This document shows, piece by piece, positions 47,302 through 59,378 of a stretch of 64,000 nucleotides of DNA. Location: contig JARVZY010002408.1 of NCBI GenBank assembly GCA_030686995.1, positions 847,001 through 911,000 of the forward strand. Reading direction: 5' to 3'. The notes below the pieces were generated by a model. The model was not told the origin of the DNA. It worked only from the letters and a program-made list of their open reading frames with translations, and did no database searches. The first letter of the stretch is position 1. Every line of letters starts with the position of its first letter. The translations under genes and the position numbers were made by a program. The DNA is from Artemisia argyi. Taxonomy: Eukaryota; Streptophyta; Magnoliopsida; Asterales; Asteraceae.

Positions 47302-48552
47302 GTGAATCCAAAAATTCATGAGGTTATCAAACAAGAGGTTTTAAAACTTCTTGATGCTGGATTGATTTACCCTATCTCGGACAGTCCTCGGGTTAGCCCA
47401 ATTCATTGTGTTCCAAAAAAGGGTGGCATTACTGTTGTCACAAATGAGGAGAATGAGTTGATTCCAACTCGTTTGGTTACGGGTTGGCCCGTCTGCATTG
47501 ACTATCGCAAGTTAAATGACGCCACCCGTAAAGATCATTTTCCTCTGCCCTTTATGGGTCAGATGCTCGAGAGATTAGCGGGGAATGAGTACTATTGCTT
47601 CCTCGATGGTTTCTCAGGTTACTTTCAGATTCCCATTGATCCGCAAGATCAGGAAAAGACCACTTTTACGTGCCCCTATGGAACTTTTGCATATAAACGT
47701 ATGCCATTTGGCTTATGTAATGCTCCGGACACGTTTCAAAGATGTATGATGGCCATATTTTCCGACATGATCGGGAAAACTATGGAGGTCGTTATGGACG
47801 ATTTTTCGGTCATTGGGGATTCGTTCCAATCATGTCTCTCCCATTTAGACAGCATGCTAAAACGTTGTGAAGACACAAAGTTATGTCTAAATTGGGAGAA
47901 GAGTCATTTTATGTTCAAAGAAGGCATTGTCCTCGGCCATAAAATTTCAAAAAACGGGATTGAGGTTGATAGAGCCAAAGTGGACGTCATTGCAAAATTG
48001 CCTCATCCCACAACCGTAAAAGGTGTTAGGAGCTTTTTGGGTCACGTCGGTTTCTACCGTAGGTTTATTCAAGATTTTTCTAAAATTGCCCGGCCTATGA
48101 CCCATCTCCTCGAGAAGGATGCTCCTTTTATCTTCTCCCCAGAGTGCATCGAAGCTTTTAAAACACTTAAGAAAAAGTTTACCGAGGCACCGATTCTTGT
48201 TGCCCCCGATTGGGACTTGCCCTTCGAGCTCATGTGTGATGCTAGTGATTATGCGATAGGGGCAGTCTTGGGGCAACGCAAAACAAAACATTTTCAGCCT
48301 ATACACTATGCCAGCAAAACTATGACCGAGGCTCAAAGTCATTACACCACCACCGAAAAAGAATTATTAGCTGTGGTGTATGCTTTTGAAAAATTCCGGC
48401 CATACTTGATACTGACCAAAAGCATAGTGTATACGGATCACTCGGCTTTGAAGTACCTCTTTGCAAAACAAGATGCAAAGCCGAGACTACTCCGTTGGGT
48501 TCTCCTCCTACAGGAATTTGATATCATTATCCGTGATAAAAAAAGGAGTTGA
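47302..48552 (+). pseudogene. Athila reverse transcriptase-RNase H, inner copy
   Basis: 417 codons without a stop. RT motifs in order: [80 protein letters not shown] and the catalytic VMDDFSVIG (two adjacent Asp). The tether and RNase H follow with [33 protein letters not shown] and [11 protein letters not shown]. It copies element RNA into DNA. The frame ends in a one-base shift in an A-run at about 48541-48547, after which the RNase H tail ([15 protein letters not shown]) continues in the next frame. The missing RT N-terminal leader (see protease entry) and upstream stops mean it is not expressed as an intact polyprotein. Confidence 0.93.
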
Positions 48553-49969
48553 GAACCTAGCTGCTGATCATCTCTCCCGTCTTGAAAACCCTCACCAAGA
48601 TGCTTTCGAGAAAAAGGAAATAAATGAAACATTTCCTCTCGAAACCCTCAATGCGGTTTAATTTCCTGGAGACTCGATTACCCATGGTTTTCCGACTTCG
48701 CAAACTATCTTGCGGGTAACTTTGTTGTGAAAGGGATGTCGTCCCAACAAAAAAAAATTCTTCAAAGATGTAAAACATTACTTCTGGGACGACCCCTACC
48801 TGTTCAAAATTTGCGCGGATCAAGTCATCCGGCGGTGTGTGTATGGTCAGGAAGCCACAGAAATTTTAAAGGCTTGCCATGCTGGTCCCACGGGGGGCCA
48901 CCACAATCCCAACTACACTGCCAAAAAGGTGTTTGATTCCGGCTTTTAGTGGCCCACAATCTACAAGGATGCCCAAGAATTGGTCAAGTCCTGTGACGCT
49001 TGTCAACGTCACGGGAATCTTTCACAAAAGAATGAAATGCCTCAAAATGCAATTCAAGTATGTGAAATTTTTGACATCTGGGGCATCGACTTTATGGGGC
49101 CATTTCCATCTTCTCATGGCAACAAATACATACTCGTGGCAGTTGATTATTTGTCAAAATGGGTTGAAGCGAAAGCTTTACCCACAAATGATGCCCGAGT
49201 AGTTGTGAAATTTTTAAAAGCTCTTTTTGCCCGATTCGGAACTCCACGTGCTATTATTAGTGATCGTGGTACGCACTTCTGTAATGACAAATTCGACAAA
49301 GTCATGCAAGAGTACGGTGTAACTCACCATCTTTCTACTGCGTACCACCCTCAAACAAGTGGACAAGTCGAAGTTTCCAATCGGGGCATTAAAAGAATTT
49401 TAGAAAGAACCGTAGGTGAAAATCGTGCATCGTGGTCGGATAAACTAGATGATGCACTTTGGGCTTTCCGTACGGCTTACAAAACACCCATTGGGTGTAC
49501 GCCTTACAAACTTGTGTTCGGGAAAGCATGCCATCTTCCTATCGAGCTTGAGCACAAAGCCTATTGGGCTCTCAAGCATGCCAATTTTGACCTCAAAACT
49601 GTGGGTGATCATAGAAAAGTTCAACTGAATGAATTAAATGAACTTCGTGATCAAGCTTACGAGAACTCTTTGATCTATAAAGAAAAGACAAAGAAGATTT
49701 ATGACTCAAAAATCAAGAACCGCGTTTTCAACGTTGGTGATCGAGTCCTTCTTTTCAACTCTAGACTCAAGATCTTCTCGGGAAAGCTCAAAACCCGATG
49801 GACTGGTCCATTCACTATCGCAAAAGTTTATCCTTATGGCACCGTTGAATTATCTCAAAATGACGGTCCAAATTTCAAAGTGAATGGACACCGGTTGAAA
49901 CACTACTTTGGAGAGGACATACCATCCATGGTTGTCCCGGATCTCCAAATTTTCCCCAAGGATAATTGA
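48553..49969 (+). pseudogene. Athila integrase, inner copy, frameshifted
   Basis: The N-terminal part (48553-48979) is broken by a stop at 48659, a frameshift in an A-run near 48752-48760 and a TAG at 48946 within the HHCC zinc domain ([14 protein letters not shown], later CDACQ). From 48980 a 330-codon frame holds the catalytic core: [10 protein letters not shown] (D), IISDRGTHF (D) and [11 protein letters not shown] (E). The GPF/Y-type C-terminal region follows ([15 protein letters not shown]) and ends at YFGEDIP...FPKDN. Integrase inserts the cDNA. The catalytic triad is present but the zinc domain is not in frame. Confidence 0.9.
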
Positions 49970-50853
49970 ATTCGGGGATCGAGTCAAGCTAGCGACTCGA
50001 TGAACAAAAACAATAGCACAATGCGGGTTTTCACCCGTATCTCTGATTCTTTCTACTTTCTACCACCTAGTGTGGGGGAATGGCCAACCCCCCCCCCCCC
50101 CCCCTCGCTGTTTGAAAAATGTATATATGTATATAAATTTAAAAAAATGTGTATATATATAGAAATAAAGTAAAATATGGTGTTTCCACAATTAGATTCG
50201 AATATTAGATTTTTCCATTCAAAGAGTCGGCATAATAGCCGGGACTTTGAATATTGAGGACAATATTCATTTCTAAGTGTGGGGGGGGGGAATTCTAGCG
50301 AATTTTATAAAAATATATCTTCTAGTACCCCCGTTTTTGGCCAATATTTTCAAAAAAATTTCACTTTATTTCAAAATTTTTGAGGTAATCAGTCCGCCAT
50401 GTCTAACCGACAAAGGGATTGGCTAATCCAGGAGCAAACGGCTCTTGGTAAAGATAACTCAAATCCGTTGACGGCTTGCAATTTGCCCAAAATTGTATGG
50501 TAAATCAACTCGTCATATCCCATAAAGCGAATGAGTTGGCTAGCCCGCAAGATTATGGCTTGTGGTAAAGGAAGTGAAAAATCCATAATTGGTAATCAAC
50601 TCACCAAGATGTCGACTAGGTCCATCAAGAGTTGGCTAGTCCAGGAGCAAACGGCTCTTGGTAAAGACTAATCAAAACCGTTGAAAGCTGGTGGTTTGCT
50701 CAAAATCACATGGTTATCAGGTGGACCATAGTTCTTATTTGAATCGGTACATCTGGCTACTCCAGAAGTGATGGATTTTGGAAAAGAGTTTTCAAATCCA
50801 TCAAGTTTTCTAAAAAGATTGCTAGGGACTAGCAATAGTTTACTGTGGGGGAT
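49970..50853 (+). other. 3' untranslated region of the inner Athila
   Basis: Non-coding. It contains a C-run (about 50083-50104), two perfect hairpins (50228-50241 and 50249-50268), a G-run (50281-50290) after AAGTGTG, and a series of TTGGCTANYCCAGGAGCAAACGGC-like repeats, each ending TTGGTAAAG. It ends in the purine tract GTGGGGGAT next to the 3' LTR. No envelope-like frame is present. Confidence 0.8.
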
Positions 50854-53800
50854 TGATGAGTGCTCAAACACTCATCATTTTTGTCGTATTTAAACTGCCA
50901 AAACATACAAAAACAATCAAAAAGTTATCAAAATACTTAAATTATCCCAGGGATTGTGTTTTATGTGTTTTAAATGCAAAATGAGCAAAAACAAATGAAA
51001 ATCGATCAAAGTTTGCAATATTGGCAGTTTCAGTCCCTAAAGTTTCAAAACTTGTCAAAATTAGTCCCTATGCATTTATTTTGAAAGGAAAAGTCAACCC
51101 AAGGTTTTGAAAGTCAAAAATCACAAAATATTACACTTGGGTCATAAGTTTTCCAAAATTACATGTTTGGCCCCTGAGATTTCAAATTTGGCAAAATAGG
51201 TCCCTGGGAAATTTTGAAAATTGGAAAAATGCAAAATTGGTTCTTGGACATTGGAATTGTGGCATGATTGGTCCTTGGTAGCAAATGTGGAAAATTACAA
51301 GTTCAGTCCTCAGGTTTTGAAAAATTACAAAATTGGTCCTTGTGTTATACTTAACCAAACCGGACCCTTTTTCTTATTACCAAATCCAATATCCAAACCA
51401 AAACCAAATCCAACCAAAAAAAACCACCCCAGGCCCAAAACTCCCAGCCCACTTCCCATTTTATATAAAAAATCCACCTCGGTCAAACACCCCTTTGACC
51501 CTTCTTCTTCCCCCCAACATCCAAAGCAAAACCAGGCCTCATGTTCCCCCCCCCCCCCCTCCTCACCTTTTCACCCATAGCCCCCCACAATAAATGCACC
51601 TCACCAAACTAACCAACCCCCACCACCACTCCATTTAATGCCCCAACCATAACACTCAGTTTTGCCCTATTTCTTTTTGGTGGGAAAACACAAATCAAGG
51701 GTTTGGGAGCATGTAAGCCTAATTGGATGGTGAGGATATGGTCAAAGGTCAAAGTAAAGACTAATGGGACACTCAGATTGCAAGTTGAAGCCATGTGGGA
51801 AGAGATAGGACTTATTTTTGCTTCGTTATATATATTGTAGCTCAATATGAGCCTTAGTGTGTGTAGTATGTAGTTTATGTTGTTGTAGTATCTAATTGTA
51901 CCTCTGTAATCTATTTTTAAGTTAATGAAATATCAGTTTTAAGTTTACTCACAGTTGCAATTTTTCAAGTATTACTTAGAAATTTCAATCCATTGTTCAA
52001 AGCTTCTTAGTGATACATAATTGTTTGCTCACTCATATAAACCTTCTTGTATCTGTTTTACATAAGTTTTCAAGTTGTGGAATGGTTTTTATCCAAGTTT
52101 AAGAAAAACAGTCAAAAATAAATAAAAATTAAAATAAATAAAAACTAAGAACAAAGATTGAAGGAAGCTTGGAGCAGGGTGTATAAAGGATGGCCCTTGG
52201 TTTAGTGCTTAATGGTAAGCAATAGGGATGTGAATTGGTACTTGATCTCAGTTGTTAGCTTGGAATTGCACCATGTGAGTCTCTTGCACCATTTCTTTCT
52301 TTTTCTATTTTACTGCTTAAATTAGCTTATTTATGTCTTGTTTGTGCATAATAAGCATAGGTTAGAGTAATTAAGGTGATCTCTTTGTTGGTTGTGTTTT
52401 GAATTGTGTGTGGCTTAAAATTTCTAAGTTGACTATCATTTTAGGCTTAGTAGTAATGTTAAGTGTTTATAATGTATAACTGTGTTTTCTAGTTTATAAT
52501 CACTTATTATAACATAACAAGTTAGTAGGTAATGGTAATTTAGGTTTGAATCTCATTTGGCTTCACAAATCTTCACATCAGTCACCAAAAAGGGGTGTTT
52601 GGTTTTGGTTGTTTCAGAGGGTTAAGGGTAGTTTTTGTTGTTGTTAACCATCAATACAGTCTCAAGTAGGTATATTAGAACACCTTTGACCACAAAATCA
52701 GTAACAACTTAAGTGAAAGTCAAAATCACATATATTTTGGTTTAAACACCATCTGTGGTGACAGTAGGCAACCACAATCCTCATTTCAATTCAAGCATAC
52801 AAGTTCTTGCCCATTCTGAGCTTATTGTGGTTTATTTAAGCCAAACAAGTCATAAAATCAAGGATCATAGTTCAAAAAAGTCAAATCTCAAAGTTTTCTA
52901 AAAAGTCAAAAGCATAAGTCTCAGATTTTTCCAAATATGGCATGAATTTTCTTGATTTTTGTGGTAAGATTTAGGATTTGAAATTTGTTGTGGGTATTGT
53001 CTATTAGTAGAACTAGTGATTTCCATAACTGTTAGATTTTTGTAAATTTTTGTTGTGGACAAAACTACCCCTCAAAGTCACTTGCAGGGCAAGGACTTGC
53101 CCTGTGCACCAGCAACCCAGTCACCACCACCACTTTGGTGGTTCATTGTGACCACCTCAGTGGGTTCCACTGACCAAATCTTGGCCCATTCAACCCCCTC
53201 CTACCAGGGTTGAGGTTTTGACCACTTGTTTGACCATAGGACCTGTGGACCCCACCTGAAACCTTTCCCAAAGGTTGTCCCCTTTTCTGTTTCAGAACCA
53301 AAATAAGCAAGTGCTTATTGTGGTGTTTTAGCTTATTCAGTTGTCTTAATTGATTGAATTCTGCTTAACATTGTTCAAGTAACTCAAGTAAACAAGTTTT
53401 GACGATTGTGGACCCCACACTTGGCCATTTGTACTTATTTCTCTTCTAAGTCAAAGAAAGTCAACTGCCTAGGTAATAAGCACTTGAAGTGCTTATTCAC
53501 TTGGTCTCAGCCAAATTCACTTCACAAAAGTTGCTTAAAATCATCTAATAAGCAGTTTTGAAAAAGAAAATTCCAAAAAAGTCAAACTTAATAGAAGTAA
53601 TAGCTTCTATTTAAGCCAATTGGCTTATTCTTCAGCTTATTAATAAGCAATTCCCATTTTTATATTTTTCCTAGGCTTCTGGTATATAAAAATAATTTCT
53701 TGCATCATTTAGTATTTTTCTTAATTTAAATTAGTTTTTAGTAATTATTAAATAGTTAATAATTAATAATAATTATTTAGAAAATCACCAAAATATAAAT

Positions 53801-54549
53801 TAAATTTTAAAATTAGTTTTTAGTTATTTTTTATTTTTAAAAATTTTATTTTCAATTTTCTAGTGTAATTTAATAATTAATTAGAATTTAGAATAATTTA
53901 AATAATTAAAAAGTAATTAATAATTAGTTAATAATTAGTAATCATTAATTAAAAAGTCTTAAAAATATATTTTAATTTCTAAAATTAGTTTTATAGTATT
54001 TTAGATTTTTCTAAGTTTAATTTTTATTTTTCCAAGTTAATTTCATACTTATTTGTAATTTAGGTTAATTTATTTAATAAAAAGTAATTAGGAAATTAGT
54101 ATTTAATTAATAGTAATTATAAAATTATTGTAAAAATTAATTTTAAATTCCCAAAAATTTTCTTTAATCATTAGGTTTGTAAAAATACTATTTTCATACC
54201 AGTAGCCTCTTCAGATCACCTCATTCACTTTTATTTCACGTACGTTTGTTCGCGTTTTCAGCAAACGTACGGTTTTTAAGTTTTAAGTAATTTCTTCTCA
54301 ATCTTAATTCCCGTAATCATTCACATAGCTTTCCTAAGCTATTTTGTTTAATCATTTCCAAATAATTCTCATAACCACCCTTTTATGTGAATAATCACCC
54401 GATCACAAAGCACGCTCAGTGACAATTCACACATTGTCGGGATTTAACGACCTGGTGATACCTTATATTACCCAGAGCATTGGTCTAGGGAGTTTGATCT
54501 TGTTGACCATTTCCTTGGTCAATTTAGGTTGACTGTTTAGCACCAATCA
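50854..54549 (+). repeat. 3' LTR of the inner Athila (3,696 bp)
   Basis: Same termini as the 5' LTR (TGATGAGTGC...CACCAATCA). It follows the purine tract directly and is followed by the CTCTT duplication and the outer element's coding sequence. Confidence 0.93.
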
Positions 54550-54554
54550 CTCTT

Positions 54555-55188
54555 CTCTACATGCCCAAGTTTGCTTCCACTTTCAAGAGTCTTTTAAGTA
54601 ATAAAGAGAAATTGTTTGAACTCACCAAAACTCGTTTGAATGAGAATTGTTTGGCGGTGCTTCTAAAGAAACTTCCTGAAAAATTAGGAGACCCCGGGAA
54701 ATTTCTCATTCCTTGTGATTTCCAAAAGCTAGAAGAATACTTCGCCTTGGCCGATCTTGGCGCTAGTATAAATCTCATGCCTTTCTCTATTTGGCAAAAG
54801 CTTTCACTTCCCGAGCTTACACCAACATGAATGACTCTTGAATTAGCAACCTGAACGGTTACGGTTCCGAAGGGTATTGCTGAAGATGTATTCGTGAAGG
54901 TTGGTAAGTTCCATTTCCCTGCCGACTTCGTGGTCGTTGATTTCGATGCCGATCCTCGTGTTCCCCTTATTTTGGGAAGACCATTCTTCAAAACGGCTCG
55001 TGCATTAATCGATGTCTTCGAAGGTGAAATGACTCTAAGAGTTGGCGATGAAAAATTGGTCATTAACATTGAAAACACTTCAAAAGATCTTCTCGACCTT
55101 GAACGAGAAGCAATTAACCAAATTGATGTCATCGATATTGCATGCGATGAATACTTTGAAGAAGTGTTAAATGTGCCAAGGATCAGTT
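54555..55188 (+). pseudogene. Outer Athila protease region
   Basis: Picks up the polyprotein where the inner element interrupted it ([20 protein letters not shown]). It contains [16 protein letters not shown], the active-site motif [18 protein letters not shown] and RVPLILGRPFFKTARALIDV. In-frame TGA stops lie at 54828 and about 54852. A frameshift in the last part (before 55188) moves the reading to the frame used from 55171 onward. Its upstream codons are at 37289-37317, left of the inner element. Confidence 0.88.
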
Positions 55189-56988
55189 AATTCTACCATC
55201 GATATCTCTTCCCCCTCTCTCACTCCTTTGGAGGGAGGTGACTTCATTTTGGAAGAGATTGAAGCTTGTTTATCATGTGATTCTCGTGTTGATCATGATT
55301 CTATCAATCCCGAGGAAGACATACTTCTTCTTGAGAAGTTGCTTAATGATGATCCATCATTTCTTCCTCCAAAAGAACTTCATAACGAGGAAGTCAAAAA
55401 TGTTGAAAAAACTAATGACTTTCCCGAGGTCGAACTCAAGGAACTTCCGCCTCATCTCGAGTATGCATTCTTGGAGGGTGACGATAAGTTTCCCGTCATA
55501 ATTGCCAAAAACTTGAATGAGGAAAATAAAACCGCTCTTCTCAAGGTTTTAAAGTCACACAAGCGAGCCATTGCTTCGAGACTTTCCGACATCAAGGGTA
55601 TTAACCCGGAATTTTGTATGCACAAGATTTTGATGGAGGATGACTTTAAACCGGCGGTTCAACAACAAAGAAGGGTAAATCCAAAAATCCATGAAGTAAT
55701 CAAGCAAGAAGTCATAAAACTTCTTGATGCCGGATTGATTTACCCTATATCGGATAGTCCTTGGGTTAGTCCGATTCATTGTGTGCCCAAGAAGGGTGGT
55801 ATTACAGTTGTTAAAAATGATGATAACGATTTAATTCCTACTCGATTGGTAACGGGTTGGTGTGTTTGCATTGACTAGTTGAATGACGCCACCCGTAAAG
55901 ACCACTTTCCTCTACCTTTCATGGATCAAATGCTCGAAAGATTGGCGGGAAACGAATACTATTGTTTCCTTGACGGTTTTTCGGGTTATTTCCAAATTCC
56001 CATCGATCCTCAAGATCAAGAAAAAACAACTTTCACGTGTCCGTATGGAACATTTGCTTATCGACGCATGCCTTTTGGCTTGTGCAATGCTCTGGGCACG
56101 TTTCAAAGATGCATGATGGCCATTTTTCATGACATGATCGAGAAAACAATGGAGGTCTTCATGGATGATTTTTCGGTCGTTGGGAATTCATTCGAATCAT
56201 GTCTCACCAATTTAGACAAAATGCTTCAAAGGTGTGAAGACACCAATCTTAGTCTAAATTGGGAGAAAAGTCATTTCATGGTCACGGAAGGAATTTTCCT
56301 TGGCCATAAGATCTCTAAGAGCGGGATTGAGGTTGACAAGGCTAAAATAGATGTCATTGCTAAACTTCCTCCTCCCACAACTATAAAAGGTGTTCGGAGT
56401 TTTCTGGGTCATGTCGGCTTCTATCGTAGATTCATTCAAGATTTCTCAAAGATAGCTAGGCCTATGACCCAACTTCTTGAAAAAGAAACTCCGTTTGTCT
56501 TATCTGCTGAGTGCATTGAAGCTTTTCAAACTCTCAAGAGAAAGCTTACCGAGGCACCAATTCTAGTTGCCCCTGATTGGGACCTACCTTTCGAACCTAT
56601 GTGTGATGCGAGTGATTTCACCATAGGTGCGGTCTTGGGGCAACGAAAAACCAAACACTTTCAGCCGATTCATTATGCAAGCAAAACCTTGACCGAAGCT
56701 CAAGCTCACTACACCACAACGGAAAAAGAATTACTAGCCGTGGTGTATGCATTTGAGAAGTTTCGGTCATACTTAATCTTGACAAAAAGCATAGTGTACA
56801 CGGATCACTCGGCTCTCAAGTATCTCTTTGCCAAGCAAGATGCAAAGCCGAGATTGCTCCGTTGGGTTCTCCTCCTACAAGAATTTGATATCATTATTCG
56901 TGATAAAAAAGAGCCGAGAACCTCGCTGCTGACCATCTTTCCCGATTGGAAAACCCTCATCAAGATGTTCTTGAGAAAAAGGAAATAA
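55171..56988 (+). pseudogene. Outer Athila RT-RNase H
   Basis: Includes the acidic linker absent from the inner copy ([53 protein letters not shown]), then RT and RNase H. A 6-base deletion relative to the inner copy turns the conserved CIDYRKLND into CID-stop-LND (TAG 55876-55878), removing the Arg of this motif. After it the frame is open: [29 protein letters not shown] (catalytic Asp pair), [13 protein letters not shown] and [12 protein letters not shown] one-base loss near 56911 shifts the RNase H end into the frame used by integrase. Confidence 0.92.
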
Positions 56989-58370
56989 ATGAAACGTTTC
57001 CTCTCGAGACACTTAATGTGCTTTCTAGTCGTGGTGATTCTAGTACCCCATGGTTTGCCGACTTTACAAACTACCATGCGGGGAATTTCGTTGTAAAAGG
57101 GATGTCGTCCCACCAAAAGAGCAAATTTTTCAAAGATGTGAATCATTACTTTTGGGACAATCCCTATTTGTTTAAAATTTATGCGGATCAAGTTATTCGT
57201 AGGTGTGTTCATGGCCAAGAAGCCATGGAAATTCTTAAGGCTTGTCATAATGGACCCACCGGAGGTCATCATGGCCCGAACTACACCGCTCGAAAAGTAT
57301 TTGATTCCGGGTTTTATTGGTCCACAATTTACAAAGACGCCCATGACTTAGTCAAATCTTGTGACTCGTGTCAACGTCAAGGAAAGATAACACAACGGGA
57401 TGAGATGCCACAAAATGTCATCCAAGTTTGTGAGATCTTCGATGTTTGGGGCATAGACTTTATGGGGCCATTCCCGTCTTCACGAGGGAACAAATACATA
57501 CTCGTGGCCGTTGACTATTTGTCAAAATGGGTCGAAGCAAAAGCTCTCCCAACCAACGATGCCCGAGTAGTTGTAAAGTTTTTAAAATCACTCTTTGTTA
57601 GGTTTGGAACTCCCCGCGCTATCATTAGTGATCGCGGTACTCACTTTTGCAATGACCAATTTGCAAAAGTCATGCTCAAGTATGGTGTCACTCACCGAAT
57701 TGCCACCGCTTATCACCCACAAACAAGTGGGCAAGTGGAAGTTTCAAACCGGGGTTTAAAAAGAATTCTTGAAAGGACCGTAGGCAAAAACCGTGCCTCT
57801 TGGTCGGACAAATTAGATGACGCTCTATGGGCTTTTCGCACGGCTTATAAAACACTCATCGGGTGTACTCCCTACAAGCTCGTGTATGGAAAAGCGTGTC
57901 ATCTACCGATTGAGCTTGAGCACAAAGCTTATTGGGCTTTAAAGAATGCAAATTTCGATCTCAAGTCCGCGGGTGATCATAGGAAAGTTCAACTCAATGA
58001 ACTAAATGAACTTCGTGATCAAGCATACGAAAACACTTTAATCTACAAAGAGAAAACAAAGAAGATCCACGACTCCAAAATCAAGAACCGCATTTTCAAC
58101 GTTGGTGACCGAGTCCTTCTTTTTAACTCTAGATTGAAGATATTTTCTGGTAAGCTTAAAACCCGCTGGACTGGACCATACACCGTTGCCAAAGCTTTCC
58201 CATATGGTACCGTCGAGTTGTCTCAAGACGACGGTCCAAATTTTAAAGTAAATGGGCATCGGTTGAAGCATTATTTTGGAGGGGACATACCACCCATGGT
58301 TGTCCCGGACCTCCAAACTTTCCCATGGACCAATGAATTCGGGGATCGAGTCAAGCTAGCGACTCGATGA
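56946..58370 (+). pseudogene. Outer Athila integrase, intact frame
   Basis: 475 codons without a stop, the best-preserved frame in the window. The HHCC zinc domain is complete ([18 protein letters not shown] ... KSCDSCQRQ). Catalytic D, D and E lie in [24 protein letters not shown] and [11 protein letters not shown]. The GPF/Y region reads [16 protein letters not shown], and the C-terminus ends [10 protein letters not shown]. It follows RT-RNase H in a different frame because of the small deletion near 56911. The methionine at 56946 is simply the first in the open frame, since integrase would normally be released by protease. Domains are intact, but the parent polyprotein is broken and silencing is likely. 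Confidence 0.88.
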
Positions 58371-59040
58371 ACAAAAACAGTAGCACAAACATGGGTTTTC
58401 ACCCATGTCTCTGATTTCTTTCTACTTTCTAACACCCTAGTGTGGGGGAGTGGCCACCCCCTGCTAATGTTTGCAATGTATATATCAAAAATAAATAAAT
58501 AAATAAATAAATAAATGTGTGTGTTGTATGTATAAATAAAGTGAAAAATGAAAAATGACGTTCCCACAGTTAACTTCTAATATTATCTTTTTACATTCAA
58601 AGATTCGGCATAATAGCCGGGACTTTGAATATTGAGGACAATATTCAATTCTAAGTGTGGGGGAGGGAAATTTTATCAAATTATACCGTCTAAAACCACC
58701 GTTTTTTGCCTAAAATTTTTTAAAAAATTTTTCACTTTATTTCAAAAAAATTTGTGGTTATCAGTCCGCCGTGTCTAAACGAAAAAAGGATTGGCTAATC
58801 CAGGAGCAAACGGCTCTTGGTAAAGATAACTCAAATCCGTTGACGGCTTGCAATTTGCCCAAAATTGTATGGTATCTCATCTCGCCATATCCAAAAAAGT
58901 GAATGAGTTGGCTGGCCCGCAAGATTATGGCTTGTGGTAAAGGCAGTGGAAAAACCATAATTGGTAATCAACTCACCAAGATGGTAACTGTGTCCATCAA
59001 GAATTGGTAATCAACTCACCAAGATGTTAAATGTGTCCAT
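58371..59040 (+). other. 3' untranslated region of the outer Athila, truncated
   Basis: Parallels 49970-50620. Hairpins at 58606-58619 and 58627-58646, and an 87-base block (58788-58874) identical to 50416-50502. A (AAAT)n run lies at 58490-58515. A 40-bp unit (GGTAATCAACTCACCAAGAT...) is tandemly doubled at 58960-59040. Similarity stops at about 59040, before any purine tract, so the junction with the right LTR is a deletion. Confidence 0.75.
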
Positions 59041-59378
59041 CACATCCCTCCATTGTACTTCTCCAAACATACTTGTCTCCCCCTCCTTTCTCCAACATAA
59101 ACCTACAACAGCCACCCTACCCCTCACCAATACCAATCCCACTCACCACTCCATCCACACTGGCAATCCTCTTCACACCTTTGGCGCCAAAGTATAACTT
59201 AAAGGTTAAGATGATGCAAGATGAAATCCAATGATTGGGATTTGCTCAAAGAAGTACAAGGATGCATGTTGCACTGTCTTTACTCAGAAAAGAAGCACAA
59301 GCAAAGGAGATGAATGATGTGCTAATTAGCAACCATGTTTTAAATTTATAGAAACAAGAATTACCGGTTAACTAGGAA

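Larger units (their letters stand above)
37318..54549 (+). mobile_element. Inner full-length Athila element (17,232 bp), TSD CTCTT
   Basis: Structure: 5' LTR 37318-41025, primer site 41031-41048, gag-pol 41325-49969, untranslated 3' region 49970-50853, 3' LTR 50854-54549. The direct repeat CTCTT lies at 37313-37317 and 54550-54554. It inserted into the polyprotein frame of the outer Athila, whose codons resume at 54555. No envelope-like frame follows integrase. In-frame stops, frameshifts and the TRIM-like insertion make it non-autonomous today. Confidence 0.92.

Noticed and set aside
49970..50853. Envelope-like gene downstream of integrase
   Set aside because: Athila elements may carry one, but here the region is full of stops, homopolymer runs and short repeats, with no transmembrane frame.
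54557..55132. Minus-strand 191-codon frame opposite the outer protease
   Set aside because: Antisense shadow of the protease region.
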